Positions 24,056-32,368 of a DNA stretch of 35,364 nucleotides are shown piece after piece (positions within the stretch are counted from its first letter, which is position 1; each line of letters starts with the position of its first letter). Source of the DNA: an uncultured Bacillota bacterium (GTDB lineage Bacteria; Bacillota; Clostridia; Lachnospirales; Lachnospiraceae); contig CAJKMA010000027.1 in NCBI GenBank assembly GCA_905200905.1, forward strand, positions 1 to 35,364, in the 5' to 3' direction. A program made the translations under genes and the position numbers. Under the pieces are notes generated by a model. It saw nothing but the letters and a program-made list of their open reading frames with translations, ran no database searches and had not been told where the DNA came from.

Positions 24056-25455
24056 GTAAATTAATCGGCTCTGTAAAAGAGGCAATTGAAAAAACTGGAT
24101 TGAAAGATGGTATGACCATATCTTTTCATCATCATATGCGTAATGGAGATTATGTATTAAATATGGTTCTGGAAGAAGCAGCAGCTATGGGAATCAAAGA
24201 TTTGACTGTAAATGCCAGCTCTGTTTTCGATGTACATGAACCGATTATTGAGCATATTAAAAATGGTGTCGTTACAGGAATCGAATGTAACTACATGGGT
24301 GGAAGAGTGGGAAAGGCAATTTCCCAGGGAATCATGGAAAAACCAGTGATTTTCAGAACTCACGGCGGAAGAGCAGGTGACATGGAAAATGGTTCTTCCA
24401 AAATCGATATTGCATTCTTAGCAGCACCTACAGCAGACAACATGGGAAACTGCAGTGGAAAATATGGTCCATCTGCATGTGGTTCTCTTGGATATGCTTT
24501 TTCCGATGCTGTTCATGCAAAAAAAGTGGTTGTAATCACAGATAACCTGGTAAGCTATCCTTTAAAGGACACTTCCATTAACGAAGGTTATGTGGATTAT
24601 GTGGTAGAAGTTCCACAGATTGGAGATCCGGCTAAGATTGTTTCTGGAACAACCAAAATCACCCGTGACCCGGTAGGCCTTAGGATTGCAGGCCTGGCTT
24701 CTCAGGTAGTAAAACATTCCGGCTATTTAAAAGATGGATTTTCTTTCCAGACAGGTGCAGGAGGTGCTTCTCTTGCGGTTGCTAAATATGTAGAAGAGAT
24801 GATGGAAAAAGACCATATCAAAGGCAGTTTCTGTATGGGTGGAATTACTGGTTATATGGTTGATATGGCCAATAAAGGTTATTTTGATACGATTTTGGAT
24901 GTACAGTGTTTTGATTTAAAGGCAATTGAATCTATTCGTGAGAATCCGAAACATCAGGAAATTTCTGCTATGCGTTATGCATCACCGGCTGCAAAAAGTG
25001 CGGCAGTGGATAGCTTGGATGTTGTAATTTTAGGGGCAACGCAGGTTGATGTAAACTTTAATGTCAATGTACATACAGATTCCAATGGATATATTATGGG
25101 CGGTTCCGGCGGACACAGTGACACTGCAGCAGGTTCAAAGCTGGCGATTATTGTAGCACCGCTGATTCGTGCAAGACTCCCGCTGATTGTAGATGAAGTG
25201 CTTTGCAAATCCACACCAGGCGAGACTGTGGATGTAGTAGTTACGCAAAGAGGAATCGCAGTAAATCCAAAACAGCAGGAATTAAAGGAAAAATTAATCA
25301 AAGCAGGACTTCCTGTAAAAGACATTGAAGAGTTAAAACAGATTGCAGAAGAGATTGCAGGAGTGCCGAAGAAAGTAGAGATGGGCGACAAGGTAGTGGC
25401 TAAAGTGCTCTACAGAGATGGTACGGTACTGGATACAATCAAAAATGTTCTGTAA
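24052..25455 (+). CDS. citF: Citrate/citramalate lyase alpha subunit (ACP transferase)
   Basis: A 467-residue family-I CoA-transferase-like subunit that exchanges acetyl for the citryl or citramalyl group on CitD. GMTISFHHHMRNGDYVLNMV near residues 20-39, FRTHGGRAGDME, GGASLAVAKYVEEMM and GSGGHSDTAAGSK are CitF features. ATG 24052 is used because GGAGG sits 9 nt before it and it gives an ATGA overlap with citE; ATG 24046 is too near the RBS. The length is a little under that of enterobacterial CitF. Confidence 0.93.
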   Translation: MSKLIGSVKEAIEKTGLKDGMTISFHHHMRNGDYVLNMVLEEAAAMGIKDLTVNASSVFDVHEPIIEHIKNGVVTGIECNYMGGRVGKAISQGIMEKPVIFRTHGGRAGDMENGSSKIDIAFLAAPTADNMGNCSGKYGPSACGSLGYAFSDAVHAKKVVVITDNLVSYPLKDTSINEGYVDYVVEVPQIGDPAKIVSGTTKITRDPVGLRIAGLASQVVKHSGYLKDGFSFQTGAGGASLAVAKYVEEMMEKDHIKGSFCMGGITGYMVDMANKGYFDTILDVQCFDLKAIESIRENPKHQEISAMRYASPAAKSAAVDSLDVVILGATQVDVNFNVNVHTDSNGYIMGGSGGHSDTAAGSKLAIIVAPLIRARLPLIVDEVLCKSTPGETVDVVVTQRGIAVNPKQQELKEKLIKAGLPVKDIEELKQIAEEIAGVPKKVEMGDKVVAKVLYRDGTVLDTIKNVL

Positions 25456-25530
25456 TTAGGAAATATTAAGGGAAAAAGAAGATAGAAAATAAAATGCCAT
25501 TTAATCTAAAATGAAGGGAGCGGGTCAGAA

Positions 25531-25962
25531 ATGGACAAGAAAAAATTAGTTATTGGCGTAATCGGCGCTGATGTTCATGCTGTAGGAAATACCATTTTGC
25601 AGCATGCATTTGAAGATGCCGGTTTCGAAGTGACAAACTTAGGTGTTATGGTTTCTCAGGAGGAATATATTGCTGCTGCAATTGAAACAAATGCAGACGG
25701 AATTATGGTATCTTCTCTTTATGGACATGGAGAGCTGGACTGCCGGGGCTTGAGAGATAAGTGTAATGAAGCAGGTTTAAAAAATATTCTTTTGTATGTA
25801 GGCGGAAATATTGTAGTTGGAAAACAGCCATTTGACGAAGTAGAAAAGCGTTTTAAAGCAATGGGATTTGATCGAGTATTCGGACCAGGTACTGCTCCGG
25901 AAACCACGATTGCAGCTTTATACGAAGACTTTGGCATGGAAGCACCAGCAACAGAAGACTGA
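25531..25962 (+). CDS. glmS: Methylaspartate (glutamate) mutase, B12-binding small subunit
   Basis: A 143-residue sigma (S) subunit. The B12-binding signature GADVHAVGN (DxHxxG, His16 being the cobalt ligand) is followed by SSLYGHGE and YVGGNIVVG, completing the base-off/His-on motif. With GlmE it interconverts L-glutamate and (2S,3S)-3-methylaspartate using adenosylcobalamin. It is also called mutS/mamA and must not be confused with glucosamine synthase GlmS or mismatch MutS. It starts the methylaspartate half of the operon, 75 nt after citF with GGGAGCGG upstream. Confidence 0.96.
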   Translation: MDKKKLVIGVIGADVHAVGNTILQHAFEDAGFEVTNLGVMVSQEEYIAAAIETNADGIMVSSLYGHGELDCRGLRDKCNEAGLKNILLYVGGNIVVGKQPFDEVEKRFKAMGFDRVFGPGTAPETTIAALYEDFGMEAPATED

Positions 25963-25981
25963 TAAAGTGAGGCGGTAAATT

Positions 25982-27370
25982 ATGAAACCAGTTTTATTGG
26001 TGGATTTTGGTAGCACCAATACCAAGGTAACAGCCGTAGACGTAGAAAATTGTGAGATACTCGGTACTGCGGCAGCCTATACTACCGTGGAAACTGATAT
26101 TAATAATGGGCTTCACGATGCCATAGAAATTTTAGAGCAGACGACAGGACACCTGGAATATGAGGAGCGATATGCTTGTTCTAGTGCAGCCGGAGGATTA
26201 AAGATGATTTCCATTGGACTTGTGCCAGAGCTTACAGCTCAGGCAGCCAAGGAAGCTTCTTTGGGAGCCGGTGCAAAGGTATGGAAGACCTATTCTTTCA
26301 ACCTTACAAAGGGAGATATGAAAGAAATCGAGGCGTATCATCCTGATATTATTCTTCTGACAGGAGGAACAGACGGGGGAAATACAGAGTGTATTTTGTA
26401 TAATGCAAAAATGCTTTCAGAGCTTAGCTATGACTGCCCCATTGTTCTTGCCGGAAACAGGTGTGCGGTAGATGACTGCCAGGAGATTTTGGAAGGCAGA
26501 ACGACTTATATCTGTGAAAATGTAATGCCAAGACTAGGTGAACTGAATATCGAGCCAACCCAGAAGCAGATTCGTGAAGTGTTCTTAAAAAGAATCGTTC
26601 AGGGAAAGGGACTTTCAGAGGCCTCTGATCTGGTATCAGGTATTATCATGCCGACACCTTCCGCAATGCTTACAGCCATGGAACTTCTTTCCGATGGCTG
26701 GGATGAACACCAGGGAATCGGTGAATTGGTAGGGGTTGACTTAGGTGGTGCTACCACAGATGTATATTCCATTGCAGAGGGAAGCCCTGCAAATATGGCG
26801 ACGGTAATGAAAGGAATTCAGGAACCTTACGCAAAACGAAGTGTAGAAGGCGACATTGGTATGCGTTATAGTGTTCATGGAATCCTGGAAGCTGTGGGTG
26901 ACCGAAAACTGGCTAAGATAGCTGGATTAAACCGGCAGAAAGTAGCTGGACTTGTGGATTATCTGGGCAGCCATACAGACTATATACCCGACAATGAAGA
27001 AATGGAAAAGATGGATTTTGCACTGGCATGTGGTGCTGTAGAAACAGCCGTTGCACGTCACGCAGGTTCTCTGGAGCAGGTATATACACCTTGCGGATTA
27101 ACTTATCTTCAGAGTGGAAAGGATTTACGCCGGGTAAAATATGTTGTTGTAACAGGCGGTGCCTTAATTCACGCAAAACATACAGAAGAGATTGCGAAAT
27201 ATGCACTTTTTAATGAGAGCACACCAGGATCTTTAAGACCAGAAAATGCGGAAATCCTGGTGGATAGAAAGTATATCTTGGCAGCAATGGGATTGCTCTC
27301 TCAGCATTACCCGGAGGCTGCATTAGAAATAATGAAGAAGGAGATTGCTTATTATGGACATAAGGAATAA
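25982..27370 (+). CDS. glmL: Glutamate mutase reactivase GlmL (MutL)
   Basis: A 462-residue ASKHA-fold ATPase of the GlmL family that exchanges damaged cobalamin on the mutase. LVDFGSTNTKVTAVD (6-20) is phosphate-binding loop 1, LLTGGTDGGNTE the second loop, GVDLGGATTDVYSI the third, and VVVTGGALIH the adenosine segment. The family is conserved between glmS and glmE in glutamate-fermenting Clostridia, as here. Its 3' end overlaps glmE by 17 nt. Confidence 0.94.
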   Translation: MKPVLLVDFGSTNTKVTAVDVENCEILGTAAAYTTVETDINNGLHDAIEILEQTTGHLEYEERYACSSAAGGLKMISIGLVPELTAQAAKEASLGAGAKVWKTYSFNLTKGDMKEIEAYHPDIILLTGGTDGGNTECILYNAKMLSELSYDCPIVLAGNRCAVDDCQEILEGRTTYICENVMPRLGELNIEPTQKQIREVFLKRIVQGKGLSEASDLVSGIIMPTPSAMLTAMELLSDGWDEHQGIGELVGVDLGGATTDVYSIAEGSPANMATVMKGIQEPYAKRSVEGDIGMRYSVHGILEAVGDRKLAKIAGLNRQKVAGLVDYLGSHTDYIPDNEEMEKMDFALACGAVETAVARHAGSLEQVYTPCGLTYLQSGKDLRRVKYVVVTGGALIHAKHTEEIAKYALFNESTPGSLRPENAEILVDRKYILAAMGLLSQHYPEAALEIMKKEIAYYGHKE

Positions 27371-28802
27371 AAAATTATCGGATGACGAATTTTATGGCAT
27401 TCGAAAAGAGATTATGGGACAGTGGGCAACCGGTAAAGATGTAAATTTTGATGAAGCCATTGAATATCATAAAAGTATGCCGGAATCAAAGAGTTTTTCT
27501 AAAAAACTTTCTGAAGCAAAGAAAGAAAGAAAAACTTTGATTCAGCCAAGAGCCGGTGTAGCATTGATTGAAGACCATATTAAACTTTTGCAGTATTTAC
27601 AGAACAATGGTGAGGCAGATTTACTTCCTACAACCATTGATTCCTATACACGTCAGAACCGTTATGAAGAAGCAGAAAACGGAATTAAAGAATCTATCCG
27701 TACTCAGAAATCTATGTTGAACGGATTCCCAGCGGTAAACCATGGTGTATATGGCTGCCGTCAGATTATTGAAAATCTTGATATTCCGGTTCAGGTACGT
27801 CACGGTACTCCTGACGCAAGACTGTTGACAGAAATCTGCTATGCAGGTGGATTTACCAGTTACGAAGGCGGCGGTATTTCTTACAACATTCCATATGCAA
27901 AGGATGTTCCGCTGGAAAGAACGATTTATGACTGGCAGTATGTAGACCGTCTGACAGGTATCTATGAAGAAGCCGGTGTTTCTATTAACCGTGAGCCATA
28001 CGGACCTCTTACCGGTACTCTGGTTCCGCCATCTATGTCCAATGCAGTTGCAATTATTGAAGCACTGCTTGCAGCAGAACAGGGCGTTAAGAATGTAACT
28101 GTTGGTTATGGACAGTGTGGTAACCTGGTACAGGACGTTGCAGCACTTCGTGTTCTGGAAGAATTGACAGAAGAATATCTGGAAAAATACGGATATGAAG
28201 ATGTAACGGTAACAACCGTTCTCCATCAGTGGATGGGCGGATTCCCTCAGGATGAAGCAAAAGCATTCGCAGTTATTTCCTGGGGAAGTGCTGTAGCTGC
28301 TCTTGCAAAAGCTACAAAAGTTATTGTTAAGACTCCTCATGAGGCAGTTGGTGTTCCTACTATGGAAGCAAATGCACAGGGACTTCGTTGTACAAAACAG
28401 GCAATTTCTCTGTTAGCGGATCAGGAATTAAAGAGCTCTGCTCTGGAACTGGAAAAAGCGATTATCAAAGGTGAAACTTGTGCAATCGTGGACAAGACAT
28501 TCGAGCTTGGTATGGGCGACCTGGCACTTGGTGTTATCCGTGCTGTGAAGGCTGGTGTTATTGATATTCCATTTGCACCAAGCCGTTATAACTTCGGTAA
28601 GATGCTTCCAGCCCGTGACCATGAAGGTGCTGTTCGTTATCTGAATCCTGCAAGGGTTCCTCTTCCACAGGAACTGATTGATTTTAACAGAGGTAAAATT
28701 GAACATCGTGCAAAACTGGAGAAGAGAAAAGCTTCCTTCCAGATGGTAATCGATGATGTTTATGCAATCAGTAAAGGACGTCTGGTTGGTAAACCAAAAT
28801 GA
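27354..28802 (+). CDS. glmE: Methylaspartate (glutamate) mutase epsilon subunit
   Basis: A 482-residue catalytic TIM-barrel subunit of normal length. Features are QPRAGVALIEDHIKLLQYLQ, RHGTPDARLL and GGFTSYEGGGISYN (glutamate-binding arginines and glycine loop), EPYGPLTGTLVPPSMSN, and PTMEANAQGLRC. ATG 27354 has GAAGGAG upstream; a TTG three codons earlier is less likely. The codon choice is clearly optimised, as in hutU and mal, suggesting high expression. It ends at a 356-nt structured spacer, the only large gap in the operon. Confidence 0.96.
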   Translation: MDIRNKKLSDDEFYGIRKEIMGQWATGKDVNFDEAIEYHKSMPESKSFSKKLSEAKKERKTLIQPRAGVALIEDHIKLLQYLQNNGEADLLPTTIDSYTRQNRYEEAENGIKESIRTQKSMLNGFPAVNHGVYGCRQIIENLDIPVQVRHGTPDARLLTEICYAGGFTSYEGGGISYNIPYAKDVPLERTIYDWQYVDRLTGIYEEAGVSINREPYGPLTGTLVPPSMSNAVAIIEALLAAEQGVKNVTVGYGQCGNLVQDVAALRVLEELTEEYLEKYGYEDVTVTTVLHQWMGGFPQDEAKAFAVISWGSAVAALAKATKVIVKTPHEAVGVPTMEANAQGLRCTKQAISLLADQELKSSALELEKAIIKGETCAIVDKTFELGMGDLALGVIRAVKAGVIDIPFAPSRYNFGKMLPARDHEGAVRYLNPARVPLPQELIDFNRGKIEHRAKLEKRKASFQMVIDDVYAISKGRLVGKPK

Positions 28803-28814
28803 TGAATTAAAGAG

Positions 28815-29113
28815 TTGTGTTCATCCCTGCAGGTGGCAGGTATGGTCTTTTCAGGCTCAAAACCGTTTTAGGATTCGCCTGAAAAGACCACACCAGTCAC
28901 CTACGGTGGATGGGATAACAGTTGTGGTAAAAGAAAAACATATATATAGGCAGAAGGCAAGAGGCTTTCTTGCGTATGCAAATGAGAAACATAGTACGAT
29001 ATCCCAGTCCATTAGGAGTCTGTTATCTCCCGGGGATGACGGGTTTGTGCTTTTCGGCGAATTAAAAACGGTTTTGAGCAAGAAAAGCATGAACCCGCCA
29101 TACCCGGGGAGAA
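28815..29113 (+). other. Intercistronic structured region: two long hairpins with a competing pairing
   Basis: This is the bulk of the 356-nt gap between glmE and mal. Hairpin 1 (28818-28920): TGTT-c-ATCCC pairs with GGGATAACA; next CTGCAGGTGGCAGG (28827-28840) pairs with CCAGTCACCTACGG (28893-28906) with two mismatches and wobbles; then a perfect 14-bp stem TGGTCTTTTCAGGC/GCCTGAAAAGACCA (28843-28890). A small hairpin GCAAGA-ggctt-TCTTGC follows (28958-28972). Hairpin 2 (29026-29112): TCTCCCGGG with CCCGGGGAGA, and CGGGTTTGTGCTTTTC with GAAAAGCATGAACCCG. The segment GGGATAACAG (28912-28921) can instead pair with CTGTTATctCCC (29020-29031), which would break the base of both hairpins. No terminator-like T tract follows. 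I could not match it to a known RNA class. Confidence 0.6.
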
Positions 29114-29158
29114 GGAGTTTTAAATGGACTGAGCATAGTAAAAAGGAGATTGATAATC

Positions 29159-30406
29159 ATGAAAATAGTAGACGTTGTATGTTCTAAAGCAAGAACCGGA
29201 TTTTTCTTTGATGACCAGAGAGCAATTAAACAAGGAGCTGTTTCTGATGGTGCAGCTTATTTCGGAGAAACAGTAACACCAGGATTCAAATCTGTAAGAC
29301 AGGCTGGTGAAGCGATTTCTGTTATGTTAGTTCTGGAAGATGGACAGATTGCATGGGGCGATTGTGCAGCTGTTCAGTACTCAGGAGCAGGCGGACGTGA
29401 CCCATTATTCCTGGCTGAAGATTTTATTCCGATTATTGACAAATATATCAAACCTGAGCTGGTTGGAAAAGAAGCTGACAGCTTCAAAGGATTATGCGAA
29501 ATGTTAGAATCTATCCAGGTTGATGGAAAGAGACTGCACACAGCAATCCGTTACGGTGTAAGCCAGGCAATCCTTGACGCTGTTGCAAAATCCAGCAAGA
29601 GACTGATGTGCGAGGTTGTTGCTGATGAATATGGCACAACAGTATCTGAAGAACCAATCCCAGTATTTACACAGTCTGGTGACAATAGATATGACAATGC
29701 AGACAAGATGATCTTAAAAGGTGCAGCAGTTATGCCTCACGCACTGATCAATAACGTAAAATTAAAATTAGGTGAACACGGAGAACTGTTAAAAGACTAT
29801 GTAAAATGGTTGAGTGAACGTGTTCAGAAGCTCCGCAATGATGAAAATTATATGCCAATTTTCCATATCGATGTATATGGTACCATCGGAGCAATTTTCG
29901 GTGTGGACAACTTCAAAGCAATGGCTGATTACCTTGCAGAGCTGGAAGAAGCTGCAAAACCTTTCAAACTGAGAATTGAAGGACCTATGGATGCAGAAGA
30001 AAGAGAAAAACAGATGCTCTGCCTGAAAGGACTTAGAGAAGAAGTTGACAGAAGAGGCATTAATGTAGAGCTGGTTGCTGACGAATGGTGTAATACTCTG
30101 GAAGATGTTAAATACTTCGCAGATAACAAAGCTGGTCATATGGCTCAGATTAAGACTCCTGACCTTGGTGGAATCAACAATATTGTAGAAGCTGTTCTGT
30201 ATTGTAAGGAAAAAGGTTTTGGTGCTTACCAGGGTGGAACCTGCAACGAAACAGACCGTTCCGCACAGGTTTGTGTAAACTGTGCAATGGCTACAAAGCC
30301 AGACCAGATTCTTGCAAAACCAGGTATGGGTGTTGACGAGGGCTATATGATTGTTTACAATGAAATGGAGAGAATCCTGGCTCTTAGAAAAGCACGAAAG
30401 AACTAA
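29159..30406 (+). CDS. mal: Methylaspartate ammonia-lyase
   Basis: A 415-residue enolase-superfamily enzyme removing ammonia from 3-methylaspartate to give mesaconate. Its key residues align by position with the Clostridium tetanomorphum enzyme: magnesium ligands Asp238 (FHIDVYG), Glu274 (RIEGPMD) and Asp308 (LVADEW), and general base Lys332 in AQIKTPDLGG. QGGTCNETDRSA is the C-terminal active-site loop. ATG 29159 has AAAAAGGAG 10 nt upstream. It follows the structured spacer and is itself followed by a hairpin, so its mRNA segment is flanked by secondary structure. Confidence 0.97.
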   Translation: MKIVDVVCSKARTGFFFDDQRAIKQGAVSDGAAYFGETVTPGFKSVRQAGEAISVMLVLEDGQIAWGDCAAVQYSGAGGRDPLFLAEDFIPIIDKYIKPELVGKEADSFKGLCEMLESIQVDGKRLHTAIRYGVSQAILDAVAKSSKRLMCEVVADEYGTTVSEEPIPVFTQSGDNRYDNADKMILKGAAVMPHALINNVKLKLGEHGELLKDYVKWLSERVQKLRNDENYMPIFHIDVYGTIGAIFGVDNFKAMADYLAELEEAAKPFKLRIEGPMDAEEREKQMLCLKGLREEVDRRGINVELVADEWCNTLEDVKYFADNKAGHMAQIKTPDLGGINNIVEAVLYCKEKGFGAYQGGTCNETDRSAQVCVNCAMATKPDQILAKPGMGVDEGYMIVYNEMERILALRKARKN

Positions 30407-30429
30407 TAAAGAATGAGAAAAAGAATATG

Positions 30430-30464
30430 CCAGATCTGTTTTCCCTTTCAGAAAACGGTTCTGG
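30430..30464 (+). other. Intercistronic hairpin between mal and the P-loop gene
   Basis: CCAGATCTGTTTTC pairs with GAAAACGGTTCTGG (one mismatch, one wobble, 7-nt loop). A competing outer pairing TGCCAG (30428-30433) with CTGGCA (30470-30475) is possible. There is no T run, so it is more likely an mRNA-stability or processing element than a terminator. Confidence 0.5.
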
Positions 30465-30492
30465 CTATTCTGGCACATAAAAAGGAAAAAAT

Positions 30493-31443
30493 ATGGCATA
30501 TTCAAGACAAATGCAGGATGGAAACCTGTACAGTTATTATTTTGCACCCAGGGGAAATCGCCGTATGGCAGACTTGGGAATGCAGTTAAGCCAGATGTAC
30601 CTAAGCCCATTTGACCACATTGTAGGAATCATCGGAGATGCCGGGGCAGGAAAAAGTCTTTTGATTAAAGGTATGTTTCCAGGGCTTGACCTTACCAATG
30701 ATGATGAGGGTGTAAATATCCGGCCCCTTCCTCTTCTTCATGAAGATATGGCGGATCCATTTTCCCCACATACGTACCATCTAGATATTCGCTTTGAATC
30801 CGCTTTTACTCAGATGCATGTGCTAGCAGATGCGATTCTGGATGCAGCAAAGCATGGAAAGATTGTAATTGTAGAGCATTTTGAGTTGATTTTCCCATTT
30901 TTAAACCGTAATGCGGATTTACTGGTGGGAATCGGTGAAGAAATCATTATTACCAGACCCAATATGTTTGGACCTCGTCCGGAAAACATTGCTAAGATTG
31001 TTCATAAATCTGTTATTTACAGGAAAGCAGCTCATACATTAGAGGATTTATGTGTACATTTTATGGGGGAGGGCTATGCACAGGATGGTCCAAGATCTGA
31101 TGTACGCCATGGATTTGTGTTGGAATTTGAGCAGAAACCGGATGTAGATTTGTATGAATTAGAGGCAAAAGTAAGAGAAGCAGTAAAAAAAGACTTGCCG
31201 GTTTCTTATTATGACGAAAATCATGTTCAGATAGGAAATTATGTTCTGGAATGTCTGGGACCTAGAATGCATATTTCCAGTACAGGGAAAATTACAGATT
31301 TTACATTAGTAAAAGAGTATCCCCAGGATCCCAGGAACGGATATTATATGCTTATTGGAATGCTTGGTAAACATCAATCAGAAGATATCAAGGACTTTAA
31401 CCGTATTGACATCAGTGGGCATTTAAGTGATCACCCAAGGTAA
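30493..31443 (+). CDS. Uncharacterised P-loop protein of the methylaspartate operon
   Basis: A 316-residue protein I cannot assign a function. Residues 43-64 contain a Walker A motif, VGIIGDAGAGKSLLIKGMF (Gly48 to Ser55). A beta strand ending in acidic residues, KIVIVEHFELIFP (123-135), could be Walker B. The C-terminal half includes GEGYAQDGPRSDVRHGFVLEF (about 192-212, quoted in part as DGPRSDVRHGFVLEF), which recalls the 'alanine-tRNA synthetase second additional domain' label given to such proteins in databases. It has no signal peptide or membrane segment. It lies between mal and the mesaconase genes, with its own RBS (AAAAAGGAA). Placement suggests a chaperone, metal-insertion or regulatory role for a pathway enzyme, which is inference only. 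Confidence 0.75.
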   Translation: MAYSRQMQDGNLYSYYFAPRGNRRMADLGMQLSQMYLSPFDHIVGIIGDAGAGKSLLIKGMFPGLDLTNDDEGVNIRPLPLLHEDMADPFSPHTYHLDIRFESAFTQMHVLADAILDAAKHGKIVIVEHFELIFPFLNRNADLLVGIGEEIIITRPNMFGPRPENIAKIVHKSVIYRKAAHTLEDLCVHFMGEGYAQDGPRSDVRHGFVLEFEQKPDVDLYELEAKVREAVKKDLPVSYYDENHVQIGNYVLECLGPRMHISSTGKITDFTLVKEYPQDPRNGYYMLIGMLGKHQSEDIKDFNRIDISGHLSDHPR

Positions 31444-31469
31444 GAACAGAAAAGTGGAGGAAGAAAACC

Positions 31470-32315
31470 ATGGTTCGCAGCGTAAATGTAGAACTTTTAA
31501 CAGAAAATATTAAAGAAATGTGTATTCAGGCAAATCATTTCCTGGCACCAGATATGGATAAGGCTATGAGATCTGCTCATGAAAGGGAGACAAAACCTCT
31601 TGCAAAACAGATTCTTGGACAGCTTTTGGAAAACCTAGATATTGCAGGAGAAGATATGATTCCTATTTGCCAGGATACCGGTATGGCAGTTGTATTCCTG
31701 AGAGTGGGACAGGATGTACATTTTGAAGGCGGCAGTGTGGAAGACGCAGTCAATGAAGGTGTACGTCAGGGATACCAGGAAGGGTATTTGAGAAAATCCG
31801 TAGTGGGAGATCCGCTTCTTCGTGTGAATACAAAAGACAACACACCTGCTATCATTCATTATGAAATCGTTCCTGGAGATCAGGTGGAGATTACTGTGGC
31901 ACCGAAAGGCTTTGGCAGTGAAAATATGAGTAAAATCTGTATGCTGAAACCTGCTGATGGTGTAGAAGGCGTAAAAGAAGCAATTGTAAATGCAGTAAAA
32001 GAAGCCGGCCCAAATGCCTGCCCACCGGTAGTTGTAGGTGTTGGCATCGGCGGTACTTTTGAAAAAGCGGCAATTCTGGCTAAAAAAGCCCTTACTAGGG
32101 AAATCGGTGTACATTCTGAGTTACCTCATGTAAAAGAACTGGAAGAAGAGTTACTGGCAAAAATCAATGAAATCGGTTTAGGACCTGCTGGTCTAGGCGG
32201 CGATACCACAGCTCTTGCTGTAAATATCAACACCTATGCAACACATATCGCAGGACTTCCGGTAGCAATCAACATTTGCTGCCATGTAAACCGTCACATT
32301 GCCAGAACCATTTAG
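31470..32315 (+). CDS. Class I fumarate hydratase-type alpha subunit, probable mesaconase
   Basis: A 281-residue alpha subunit of a two-subunit, 4Fe-4S, oxygen-sensitive hydratase. Candidate cluster cysteines are Cys67 (IPICQDTGMAV), Cys184 (PNACPPVVVGVGIGGTFEKA) and Cys270/271 (INICCHVNRH). It follows directly on the P-loop gene and precedes its beta subunit. Class I fumarases also hydrate mesaconate to (S)-citramalate; with mal upstream and CitDEF in the operon, that activity supplies the missing step. It may also act on fumarate. Confidence 0.93.
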   Translation: MVRSVNVELLTENIKEMCIQANHFLAPDMDKAMRSAHERETKPLAKQILGQLLENLDIAGEDMIPICQDTGMAVVFLRVGQDVHFEGGSVEDAVNEGVRQGYQEGYLRKSVVGDPLLRVNTKDNTPAIIHYEIVPGDQVEITVAPKGFGSENMSKICMLKPADGVEGVKEAIVNAVKEAGPNACPPVVVGVGIGGTFEKAAILAKKALTREIGVHSELPHVKELEEELLAKINEIGLGPAGLGGDTTALAVNINTYATHIAGLPVAINICCHVNRHIARTI

Positions 32316-32368
32316 TGTATCAGTTGGACACACTGGACTTGTACAGTTAAAAACATGGAGGAAAAAGA

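Noticed and set aside
22911..25455. Citrate fermentation cluster
   Set aside because: No citrate carrier, oxaloacetate decarboxylase or CitAB regulator is seen, while the surrounding genes make citramalate.
25531..27370. DNA mismatch repair MutS/MutL or glucosamine synthase GlmS suggested by gene names
   Set aside because: The proteins have B12-binding and ASKHA ATPase motifs and belong to glutamate mutase; only the names coincide.
28815..28925. Cobalamin or glutamine riboswitch, given the B12-dependent mutase and glutamate context
   Set aside because: The B12-box and the other conserved cobalamin core blocks are not present. GTTCATCC recalls the glnA motif, but its CGGAAGTAGG partner is missing.
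28753..29187. A 144-codon open frame spanning the glmE-mal spacer
   Set aside because: It overlaps glmE and mal at both ends in another frame, has no RBS, and its sequence follows the arms of the two hairpins. The open frame looks like a by-product of the structure.
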